From assembly GCA_043787975.1 (NCBI GenBank), contig JAYVUK010000071.1, positions 1 through 64,000 on the forward strand: a DNA stretch of 64,000 nucleotides. Reading direction: 5' to 3'. The position numbers were made by a program, and so were the translations under genes. The DNA is from JAPLDA01 sp043787975. GTDB taxonomy: Bacteria; Bacteroidota; Bacteroidia; AKYH767-A; 2013-40CM-41-45. Positions 56,401 to 63,900 of this stretch are shown piece after piece. The notes under the pieces are model-generated. The model was not told the DNA's origin, ran no database searches, and saw only the letters and a list, made by a program, of their open reading frames with translations. Every line of letters begins with the position of its first letter. Position 1 is the first letter of the stretch.

Positions 56401-59400
56401 ACATTATCAGCAGGAACATACATTGATACAATCTTCGGAATAAATTATACCACAGAAGACTTCAACGTCATACTTACTGTCAGCAGAACTTCAGGAGATG
56501 TTTTGACTTCAGGTAATACACCGCCATTTAATGTTTCAAGTTTGGCGACTCAATTGACTTTTCAAGGGGTTCCTGCTTCCGGAATTATTAATTCTAACGT
56601 GACCAGTTTCACGGTGCAGGCGCTTAAGGCAAACAATAATTTGGATGTGAACTATACAGGCGATATTACGATTTCAATCGCAGTGGGACCTGGAGGTGGA
56701 AATATGTTGGGAACGCTGACAAGAACTGCGGTTGGCGGTATTGCCACGTTTAATGATATTCACTTTGATCTTGCCGGATCCTATTACCTGGAAGCAGATG
56801 CGTTGGATTTAACAGCCGCTTCAACAGGTGAAATTATTATTACCAATGTACCGACCTTCACAGAACTTGTGGTTCCAAAATATATCGGAAGTAAAACTTC
56901 CGGAAGTGCCAACTCGAACCGGACTCCGATTGCTGTTTGTTTACAGTTAGATAACCTGGTTCCTAATACCACCTACGATCTAAGGGCAGGATTAGACACG
57001 GTAAATGCTCCTTCAACTTCGTATGGTGTCGGAAACACCTGGAGCGGTACGGCGTATGGCACCGCAACGATACAGAATGTTTTCACAACTGATGCTTTAG
57101 GAAGCAGCCACCCGTTTTGGATTTATATAGAACCTACCGGAAACGCAAGCCGCTATGGTGGCGGGCAGGTTCACAACCTACGCCTCGGGTATGTTCAGGA
57201 TGGTGGTACATTACCACTTTCACCAAGCTTTGTGGGGAGCAAAACAATTACAGCATTAGACATTCAGAGCTCAGCCACTACATCCACCGCAGATGACGGA
57301 GCATTCCTTACCGGGTCTGCTATTTCATGTGCAGCCGGAAAATATATTTTGATCTATAATAACGTAGCTGGTACAGGTGATCCATTGTATTCTTACCAGG
57401 CAAGGCAGACAACTCCATCGGATACCGTTACGGCTAATTTAACTTCACTGCCGGGTCCTGTGAAAAATATTTTCCAGCAAAACCTGTCATCAAATATCGG
57501 TGATTGGGCAGCTGTTATTCCAACCGGTGTAAACAATCCAAACGGAGTGCAACGGGTGGAGGCGAGAAATTTTGACAATACAATTTTTAGTTCAGCAACG
57601 GATGCAGACGGCATTTGGCCCGGCGGAGCAAACACAACGAATGTCAGCAGGTTCGGAATCAGGACACTTACATTAAGCGATGCAAGCCTGGGTACAGTAA
57701 CAGTCGTCAGTACTTCATCCACTCCTTCGTCATGTCCCGGCACAAATGACGGAACTGCAACTGTTGTAGCTACCGGAAATGGTTTGTTAACCTATTCCTG
57801 GAATACGTCTCCTGTACAAACATCGGCAACAGCAACAGGTCTTGCGGCTGGCACTTATACAGTGACTGTGACCGATGCTTCGGGATGTTCAGCTACAGCA
57901 TCAGCAACGGTGTCTCAACCTGCGACTTCTACCATTAATGCAGACGGACCGACTACTTTCTGTACCGGTGGTTCTGTAACATTGTCTGTTGCTGCAGGTG
58001 CAGATAATTATTTATGGGCTTCCGTTCCTCCCGGTTTTTCTTCATCACTATCATCTGTTTTAATAACTACCGGAGGTTCATATACAGTAACTGTAACAAC
58101 AGGTTCGTGTATCCAAACATCAGCACCGGTCGTGGTTACCGTAAACGGCTTTGCGTACAACGGAACCATCTTTTCTGAAAGCATGGGAACAGGTATAAGT
58201 ACAACCATTAGCGGCTATTCCGGTTGGCAGAACGCAGCTCCTGTTGCGTTTACTTCTACCACGTCAACTCAAAGTGAGTTGAAAATAACCAATGCAAGTC
58301 CAACAGGCTCCGGGTTCAGTGGCGGATCGAATGTGTTTTTAGGAACGGGCACAAATTTTAACCGTGATTTTATTATTTCCGGAATTAATACATTGGGATA
58401 TACAGGGCTTTCGCTCTCCTTCGGTTTACGAAGAGACAATGGAGCGATTGATTCCTCATTGACTCTTGAAGTAAGCAGCGATGGCAGCATTTATACTCCG
58501 CTAACATTTACTCCAACAGCGTTAATAAATACATGGTATTTAAAGACAGCAGCCGGAACAATACCTTCCACCGCAAATCTTAGAATTAAATTTTCTAAGA
58601 ACAACGGATGTCAATACCGTCTTGACGATGTTAAATTAACGGGAACAACTTCTATTGTAAGTATTGCAGCAAACGGATCGGCCACTTTTTGTAGCGGAGG
58701 AAGTGTTCTGCTCACATCGAATGTGCCGACCGGAATTACGTGGTCTCCCGGAAATGAAACAACACAATCTATTTTAGTTACAACATCGGGAACTTATACG
58801 GTGACTGCGACAGCAAACAACGGATGTACGTTGACTGCTACATCAGCTCCTGTAACAGTGGTGGTTAATCCAACTCCTACAGTTGTGATTACCGATCCGG
58901 CTGCGGTTTGTTCACCGAATACTGTTGACATTACTCTGGCAACTGTTACCACGGGTTCAACTCCCGGTTTAGTTTATACCTATTGGACGGATTTATTGGC
59001 AACCATTCCATTCAATACTCCGACAACTGCCGGAACAGGTACGTATTACATTAAAGGAACAACGGGAGCAGGATGTTCGGCGGTTCAATCTGTTCATGTA
59101 ACAGTTAATCCAACTCCGGCACAGCCTTCCATTACTGTTACGCAACCGACCTGTAACAGTTCAACAGGAACTATTACGGTAGACTCACCTATCGGTGCCG
59201 GTATCACGTACAGTATTGATAGTATAAATTATGTGAATACAACCGGCATATTTACTACGCTTACCCCCGGTCCGTATAGTGTATTTGCAATGAATAGCTT
59301 CGGTTGCATTTCACCTGCAGCACATGTAACAGTTAATCCACCGCCGGCTCCAATTGTAGTGTCATCATTTCTTCCATCAAGCGGAAGCGTTGGAACTCCT

Positions 59401-60177
59401 GTCATCATTTCAGGTAGTAACTTCACCGGAGCGACCAATGTTCTTTTCAATGGAACAAGTGTTACTTCCTTTACAGTTAACAACGACAATCAAATTACCA
59501 CTTCTGTTCCCATTGGTGCAACAACAGGATTGATAACGGTCGTGAAAAATACATGCAGCGGTGTGAGTGGAGGTATCTTTACAGTGATCAATGCAGCTAC
59601 GGTTAACGTGAAAGCATATTTCGAAGGATACTATCATGCTAATTGGGGTAGAATGGATTCTACTTTATTCGATATCTTGGCTAGTATAAACGAAATTGAA
59701 TGTGATACAGTAATTGTGGAATTGCATGCTGCGAATGGATTTCATCCGTTGGTCGACAGTTACAAAGCAATCATTCATACGAATGGACAGGTTACAGGTA
59801 CTATGTCGGTAGCCTCTATAGGAACAGCATACTACATCGCCGTGAGACACAGATCTGCTATCTGGACATGGAGTGCCAACCCGGTGATGCTTGCAGCAAT
59901 TACCAATTACGATTTCACCACGTCACAATCGCAGGCATATCTTGATAACCAAATACTGTATGGCACTGCATGGTGTTTCTATATGGGCGATATGAACCAG
60001 GATGAAAATGTGGCGCTAGACGATTTTTCAATTTGGGATGCTGACAATACCAACTTTGCATTCGGGTATAACTCAACAGATTTGAATGGAGACGGTAATA
60101 CTGCTCTTGACGATTTCTCAATCTGGGATGCCAACAATTCAAACTTCGTATTCTCCGCACATCCGCCATTATTTTAA
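53494..60177 (+). CDS. Giant secreted multi-domain beta protein with terminal paired EF-hand-like repeats
   Basis: 2227 residues, N-terminal signal (FVYVFLFAMLVRLTSFGQ). In order: a jelly-roll-like domain, several Ser/Thr-rich Ig-like domains (one with NDGNGSINGADAAV near 355), a fibronectin-III-like region (about 790-900), one SprB repeat (about 1415-1480), more Ig-like units, and an IPT/TIG domain (SSGSVGTPVIISGSNFTGA, about 1955-2035). The last 200 residues are a beta domain (VKAYFEGYYHANWG) followed by two Asp/Asn-rich loops, DMNQDENVALDDFSIWD and DLNGDGNTALDDFSIWD. No type A or B T9SS sorting domain is visible, which is odd for such a protein. Confidence 0.85.
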   Translation: MKEQVSNSTKKSLFYLQKFVYVFLFAMLVRLTSFGQTSVQNFGTGTASQTSQTGSTAIIPNPTSGTTWARGGVTAPAAPILVLNTSNPLGTTGSYVRGVASTSTSVSKFSPWVAYTGGTEFYTSFKVLFGDASAGSTAISGQWGFFQGAGAMYSDASNFSSAQVFTGLFFTYGAGGALTLTYRAGGTTVNTGLTQTSFSSATVYTVEIVGNNKTSGTINYTYNGNSQSVAVQKFDLYINGTKIGDDLAEASLLANTAIASGTFIGISSTSNVANIFVDDATTYNAVPAAIGVGATSATLANITQPTGSITQGTNDNVLSGFTVTSASTVDFTNVVVTATGSANGSDLNSFRIFRDNDGNGSINGADAAVSGTVTYSGTMTFPISGETGITSTRNYLIVANVAAVGTSTAGRTVTASIGSGNFTTTAVTNLGSATGNSRIIAAPVGIPAITVTGIPLSTFNTTTGTPSTSQKDTVSGTDLTDNISVKPPASFEVSLNNSTWIAFPDSIVLTPTLGVVSATPIYVRFNPTVSGTTTGSIINRSNGASAINVPVTGNSVGPISYLVTGSTYTQDFNGLPPSGSFSYTGQGSGPFYTFGSPVSASGTTGWQFLRVAGSTADAKFTVDDGGSNSGSAFSYGTGTATDRAFGALTSGANTSRIGAVIKNSTSDILTNVTISYAGEQWRYGGTAGVTNTLRFSYAVGASDISTNTVTAVPTLDFGSPITSGGTAAALNGNAPANRTQIPATSFVLNSNWMPGQNLVIYWDDIKPSGNANGIAVDDFSFSATAPSAPTQQDSTISFNNVSTFSLTAHWLKGNGTGRIVVMNTSNSFTNPTDGTSPTANANYISGQQVIYNGIGDSVHVTGLTAGTTYSFRVYAYNGSGASTRYSTASIAAPFDNPKSQATVSPVPPTQLIVTSVNGGITPFTNGSFYLVVQTLDGAGFPQNVIANTNLLVSILPGNGFGTPSGNLVGTLSAGTYIDTIFGINYTTEDFNVILTVSRTSGDVLTSGNTPPFNVSSLATQLTFQGVPASGIINSNVTSFTVQALKANNNLDVNYTGDITISIAVGPGGGNMLGTLTRTAVGGIATFNDIHFDLAGSYYLEADALDLTAASTGEIIITNVPTFTELVVPKYIGSKTSGSANSNRTPIAVCLQLDNLVPNTTYDLRAGLDTVNAPSTSYGVGNTWSGTAYGTATIQNVFTTDALGSSHPFWIYIEPTGNASRYGGGQVHNLRLGYVQDGGTLPLSPSFVGSKTITALDIQSSATTSTADDGAFLTGSAISCAAGKYILIYNNVAGTGDPLYSYQARQTTPSDTVTANLTSLPGPVKNIFQQNLSSNIGDWAAVIPTGVNNPNGVQRVEARNFDNTIFSSATDADGIWPGGANTTNVSRFGIRTLTLSDASLGTVTVVSTSSTPSSCPGTNDGTATVVATGNGLLTYSWNTSPVQTSATATGLAAGTYTVTVTDASGCSATASATVSQPATSTINADGPTTFCTGGSVTLSVAAGADNYLWASVPPGFSSSLSSVLITTGGSYTVTVTTGSCIQTSAPVVVTVNGFAYNGTIFSESMGTGISTTISGYSGWQNAAPVAFTSTTSTQSELKITNASPTGSGFSGGSNVFLGTGTNFNRDFIISGINTLGYTGLSLSFGLRRDNGAIDSSLTLEVSSDGSIYTPLTFTPTALINTWYLKTAAGTIPSTANLRIKFSKNNGCQYRLDDVKLTGTTSIVSIAANGSATFCSGGSVLLTSNVPTGITWSPGNETTQSILVTTSGTYTVTATANNGCTLTATSAPVTVVVNPTPTVVITDPAAVCSPNTVDITLATVTTGSTPGLVYTYWTDLLATIPFNTPTTAGTGTYYIKGTTGAGCSAVQSVHVTVNPTPAQPSITVTQPTCNSSTGTITVDSPIGAGITYSIDSINYVNTTGIFTTLTPGPYSVFAMNSFGCISPAAHVTVNPPPAPIVVSSFLPSSGSVGTPVIISGSNFTGATNVLFNGTSVTSFTVNNDNQITTSVPIGATTGLITVVKNTCSGVSGGIFTVINAATVNVKAYFEGYYHANWGRMDSTLFDILASINEIECDTVIVELHAANGFHPLVDSYKAIIHTNGQVTGTMSVASIGTAYYIAVRHRSAIWTWSANPVMLAAITNYDFTTSQSQAYLDNQILYGTAWCFYMGDMNQDENVALDDFSIWDADNTNFAFGYNSTDLNGDGNTALDDFSIWDANNSNFVFSAHPPLF

Positions 60178-60195
60178 TTACTTAACCTGAAAAAG

Positions 60196-60237
60196 GAAAG
60201 ACCGATCAGAGAATTCTCTGATCGGTCTTTCTTTTTT
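60196..60237. terminator. Intrinsic terminator
   Basis: GAAAGACCGATCAGAG pairs perfectly with CTCTGATCGGTCTTTC around an AATT loop, followed by TTTTTT on the plus strand; a run of A before the stem would give T residues on the minus strand. It can therefore stop transcription from the giant gene and, less well, from the LutB-like gene. Confidence 0.88.
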
Positions 60238-60252
60238 GATACATCATGAAGT

Positions 60253-61632
60253 TTATTTTTTCATTTTTTCCTTCCACAATTCGTTGAAGGATTTCTCTGC
60301 AATTTTCGGAAGTTCTCTTCTGTCTCCCCAACTCTTCTTAAAGAAGTTTTGCAACACAAAATTTTTTGCTTTTGCTCCGCCTTTGTTCATCAGGTTTCTT
60401 TTGAGCATGGCCTTCTTCCAGAAAATGTAAATCCATTTTTCGGATTTTGTCGACAGGCCTTCTTTAACTGATTCCTGGCGGTTGTACAAAAGAAGTTTAT
60501 GTAAATCAATTTTTAAAGGACACACTTCTGTACATTTTCCGCACAACGAGGAAGCAAAGCTGAGGTGTTTGAATTCATTCATCCCGTTATAATGCGGAGT
60601 GATGACAGAGCCGATCGGTCCGCTGTAAGTAGAACCATACGCATGTCCGCCAACTCCTTTGTAAATCGGGCAACCGTTTAAGCAGGCACCGCAACGGATA
60701 CACGACAACGCTTGACGTTGGTTTTGTTCTGCGAGTAAATTTGTTCTCCCGTTGTCGAGGAGGATTACATACATCTCTTCCGGTCCGTCTGTTTCATCCG
60801 GTTGTCGCGGGCCTGACATAATGGAATTATATACTGTTATATTTTGCCCGGTGCCATGAGTTGAAAGCAACGTCCAGAATAAATCCAAATCATTCAGTGA
60901 AGGAATAATTTTTTCAATTCCCGCAATGGCGATGTGCACCTTTGGAAAAGCCACACTCAGCAATGCATTCCCTTCGTTTTCGGTAACGGCAACAGCACCG
61001 ACATCGGCAATCAAAAAATTGGCTCCTGTAATTCCGACTTCAGCCGACTGATATTTTTCACGCAGCTTTTTTCTCACGTAAGCAGTAATTTCCTGGGGCG
61101 TACTGTTGATGGGAAGTAAAAATTTTTCGTTGAATGTTTTTGCGACATCTTCTTTTGAAAGATGCATAGCGGGAGTCACAATGTGATAAGGAGCTTCGTT
61201 GCGAAGCTGAACAATGTATTCGCCCAAATCGGTTTCTACGGATTCTATTCCTTCTTTATCCAAAGCACGATTCAGGTGTATCTCTTCCGTTGTCATGGAC
61301 TTTGACTTGACAACGGTTTTTGCATTCACCCGTTTCATGATGGTGTTGATCTCGGCGATTGCTTCTTCAGCATTCTGTGCCCAGATTACTTTTCCGCCAC
61401 GTTTTGAAAAATTTGATTCAAACTCCTTCAGGTATTTTTCAAGATTCTCGATGGTTCTCCATTTGATATTTGCAGCGCGTTGCTTTGCCAATTCAAGATC
61501 ATCAAACTGATGTTTTCCCTCGACAACTTTTTTATCGTATTGGGAAATGTTGAAAGCAAGTTTTCGCCTGTGTTCTTTATCGAACACTTTGCTTTCAGCA
61601 TCGGTTAAAAATTGTTCAGCTTGTTCTGACAT
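60253..61632 (-). CDS. LutB/LldF-type iron-sulfur protein
   Basis: 459 residues: an N-terminal LUD domain (about 50-290) and a ferredoxin-like part with CIRCGACLNGCPIYKGVGG and CGKCTEVCPLKIDL, then the C-terminal LutB tail. LutABC oxidise L-lactate to pyruvate. The partners LutA and LutC are not in this window, so the gene is isolated from its usual operon and precedes nothing related. It lies 17 nt downstream of lysA on the same strand. Confidence 0.9.
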   Translation of the reverse strand: MSEQAEQFLTDAESKVFDKEHRRKLAFNISQYDKKVVEGKHQFDDLELAKQRAANIKWRTIENLEKYLKEFESNFSKRGGKVIWAQNAEEAIAEINTIMKRVNAKTVVKSKSMTTEEIHLNRALDKEGIESVETDLGEYIVQLRNEAPYHIVTPAMHLSKEDVAKTFNEKFLLPINSTPQEITAYVRKKLREKYQSAEVGITGANFLIADVGAVAVTENEGNALLSVAFPKVHIAIAGIEKIIPSLNDLDLFWTLLSTHGTGQNITVYNSIMSGPRQPDETDGPEEMYVILLDNGRTNLLAEQNQRQALSCIRCGACLNGCPIYKGVGGHAYGSTYSGPIGSVITPHYNGMNEFKHLSFASSLCGKCTEVCPLKIDLHKLLLYNRQESVKEGLSTKSEKWIYIFWKKAMLKRNLMNKGGAKAKNFVLQNFFKKSWGDRRELPKIAEKSFNELWKEKMKK

Positions 61633-61649
61633 CCTCGGCTACCTAAAAA

Positions 61650-62882
61650 TCAAAGGTCAACTTCTACCTGGTTCTTTAATAAATCGTCAAGCATTTCTCT
61701 TTTCCTGATCAGTTGCGCTTTTCCATTCGAGATGATAATTTCTGCAGGTCGTAAACGCGAATTATAATTGTTGCTCATGCTGAAACCATACGCACCCGCA
61801 TTTTTAATAGCGAGAATGTCTCCTTCGTGAACTTCACTCATCTTTCTGTCCCAACCGAATGTATCTGTTTCACAAATGTATCCGACAATGGTGTAGATGC
61901 GTTGCTTCCCTTCAGGATTTGAAATGTTGACGATGTGATGATAGGCATCGTAAAACATCGGTCGGATCAAATGGTTTTGGCCGGAGTCAACGCCCACAAA
62001 AACCGTTGACAATGTTTGCTTGACAATGTTTGCTTTCACCAGCAACAAGCCACATTCACTCACTAAATATTTTCCCGGTTCAAACCACAACTCCAGTTCG
62101 CGACCGTATTGCTTGCAAAATTCGTTGAAGCGGGAAGTAAAATCTTTTCCCAATTCTTCAATGTCTGTTTCAGAATCCTCTTCTTTATATTTCACTTTAA
62201 AGCCGCTGCCGAAATCAATAAATTTTAAATCGGGGAAGTTCATTGCTTCTTCAAACATGAGCTCGGCTACTCTTAGAAAAACAGATGAGTCCAGGATTTC
62301 AGAACCCGTATGAATGTGAAGCCCTTCTACTTTGACGTTATAGGTTTTGATGACGCGTTCCACATGACGAAGCTGGTAAATTGAAATACCAAATTTCGAA
62401 TCAATGTGACCGGTCTGGATGTGTTGATTGCCTCCCGCCTCCACATGTGGGTTCAGGCGAATGCAGCATGGAACGTTGTTTCCATATTCATGACCGAAAT
62501 GTTCGAGTAGCGCAATGTTATCAATGTTGATGACAATATTTTTTTCTACTCCCTGTTTGATTTCATCAAATGAAACACCGTTTGGAGTAAATAAAATTTC
62601 GGAGGGAGAAAATCCTGCTTTTAATCCGAGCTGAACTTCCTCGATGGAAACAGCATCCAATCCGGAACCAAGTTTTTTCAGCAACTTCAGAACGGATTGA
62701 TTCGATAAGGCTTTACAGGCATATTTAATTTTCAAATTAACTCCTGAAAAAGCAGTTGTAATTTTTTTGTACTGATGCGAGATGGTTGCCGCATCATACA
62801 CATAAAGCGGTGTGCCGAATTGATTGCATACATCAACCAAATTAACTCCACCAACCTGGTAACGGGAATCCTTCAGAATCAT
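61650..62882 (-). CDS. lysA: Diaminopimelate decarboxylase
   Basis: 410-residue PLP enzyme of the alanine-racemase fold. The cofactor lysine is Lys57 in YACKALSNQSVL; also visible are HIHTGSEI, FEPGKYLVSECG and the C-terminal substrate loop around CETDTFGWDRK. It converts meso-diaminopimelate to lysine, the last step of lysine biosynthesis. Slightly divergent decarboxylases act on carboxynorspermidine, but the motifs fit LysA. Confidence 0.92.
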   Translation of the reverse strand: MILKDSRYQVGGVNLVDVCNQFGTPLYVYDAATISHQYKKITTAFSGVNLKIKYACKALSNQSVLKLLKKLGSGLDAVSIEEVQLGLKAGFSPSEILFTPNGVSFDEIKQGVEKNIVINIDNIALLEHFGHEYGNNVPCCIRLNPHVEAGGNQHIQTGHIDSKFGISIYQLRHVERVIKTYNVKVEGLHIHTGSEILDSSVFLRVAELMFEEAMNFPDLKFIDFGSGFKVKYKEEDSETDIEELGKDFTSRFNEFCKQYGRELELWFEPGKYLVSECGLLLVKANIVKQTLSTVFVGVDSGQNHLIRPMFYDAYHHIVNISNPEGKQRIYTIVGYICETDTFGWDRKMSEVHEGDILAIKNAGAYGFSMSNNYNSRLRPAEIIISNGKAQLIRKREMLDDLLKNQVEVDL

Positions 62883-62962
62883 GAGCTAAAAATAAAAACA
62901 GATCAGCTTGAAAAAACGGGTTACCTAAAAAAGTTATAAAGAAAAATCAAAAAAGGAATGCT

Positions 62963-63472
62963 TCAGCTTTTCTTTTTATAGACTGGAACGGTTGAACACG
63001 GTTCACCATACATGATGCTCTTTACCACAGGTTGGAGCAAAGCCGTTATTTCGACGTATGCAGAAGCCGGCACTGACACTTTACTGCAACCTTTTATCAC
63101 CACGCGCTGGTTCCGATAATTTTCAGGATTGATTTTTGAAATCTGTTCATGAAAAATCTCTTCCTCTAACTTTTTCAAATCACCAAAAACAATTTTTTTT
63201 GCAACCGGTTCAAGCATGGTAACGACCAGCATAAAAGCCCAGGTCGGGACAATGGCATCGGCTGTGCAAGTGAGAGCGACAAATTTATTTTGATACTGAG
63301 ACCAGTCATGATTTTTCAAGTGCTCTCGAAAATCTTTTTCTTTCAGAATAATTTCTTCAAACAGCCAGCTCTTCAGATCGAACAGAACCCGTTCACCGGG
63401 AACAAATAATTCCTCGGGATCGAATTGTACTAAACCACTCTCAGTAACTTTATTTTCTATTTTATCTTCCAT
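62963..63472 (-). CDS. DUF2480 family protein
   Basis: 169-residue cytoplasmic protein found in Bacteroidota beside the SUF iron-sulfur assembly genes. Recognisable stretches are LVQFDPEELFVPGERVLFDL, FREHLKNHDWSQYQNKFVAL and the GCSKVSVPASAYVEITALLQ strand region with PVVKSIMYGEPCS. No catalytic motif is obvious. Its position directly after the DUF59 and sufE genes suggests an accessory role in Fe-S assembly; that is inference from neighbourhood. Confidence 0.88.
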   Translation of the reverse strand: MEDKIENKVTESGLVQFDPEELFVPGERVLFDLKSWLFEEIILKEKDFREHLKNHDWSQYQNKFVALTCTADAIVPTWAFMLVVTMLEPVAKKIVFGDLKKLEEEIFHEQISKINPENYRNQRVVIKGCSKVSVPASAYVEITALLQPVVKSIMYGEPCSTVPVYKKKS

Positions 63473-63509
63473 CTGTCTCCGAACTAAGAACTACTAACTT
63501 TGAACTATT
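63473..63509. repeat. Low-complexity quasi-repeat in the suf spacer
   Basis: CCGAACTAAGAACTACTAAC followed by TTTGAACTA: repeated GAACTA/CTAA units fill the gap between the DUF2480 and DUF59 genes. The vocabulary is the inverted form of the spacer at 3127-3160. Confidence 0.4.
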
Positions 63510-63836
63510 TCACCACATTCCCAATTCCAATTTCGCTTCTTCACTCATCATATCCTTTTCCCAAGGCGGATCAAATGTGATTTCGACTTTTGCATTGTTC
63601 ACATCGGGAAGAGTTTTAATTTTTTGTTCCACCTCAACGGGCAATGTTTCAGCCACCGGACAAGCAGGCGATGTTAAGGTCATCTTCACAAATACATCGT
63701 TGCCCGGATCAATCCGTACTTCGTAAATCAAGCCAAGCTCATAAATGTTCACAGGAATCTCCGGATCGTAGCATGTTTTCAGTACGTCCTTTACCCGATC
63801 CTCAAGTGGTCTTATGTCAATTATTTCTTCCGTCAT
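63510..63836 (-). CDS. DUF59 / MIP18-family Fe-S assembly protein (SufT-like)
   Basis: 108 residues of the MIP18 fold with the invariant DPEIPVNIYELGLIYEV segment (about 39-55), the SPACPVAETLP motif carrying the conserved Cys near 78, and VEITFDPPW before the C-terminus. The family helps mature Fe-S proteins. It lies between DUF2480 and sufE on the same strand, as is usual in Bacteroidota suf operons. Confidence 0.93.
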   Translation of the reverse strand: MTEEIIDIRPLEDRVKDVLKTCYDPEIPVNIYELGLIYEVRIDPGNDVFVKMTLTSPACPVAETLPVEVEQKIKTLPDVNNAKVEITFDPPWEKDMMSEEAKLELGMW

Positions 63837-63855
63837 CTAAACAACTAATTAAAAA

Positions 63856-63900
63856 GTTAGCAATTAGCAGTTTGCAATTTGCAAATTGCTAACTGCTAAC
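63856..63900. repeat. Palindrome at the sufE stop codon
   Basis: GTTAGCAATTAGCAGTTTGC (start of 63856-63877) is the reverse complement, with two mismatches in 22, of 63879-63900, with almost no loop. The right half reaches into the end of sufE and encodes its last residues (VSS) and stop, as at the four-helix-bundle loci. GTTAGCAATTAG is built on the same style of unit as the other spacer repeats. Confidence 0.7.

Noticed and set aside
54555..60130. EF-hand-like loops as evidence of a cellulosome
   Set aside because: There is no cohesin, scaffoldin or carbohydrase in the window, and the loop context differs from true dockerins.
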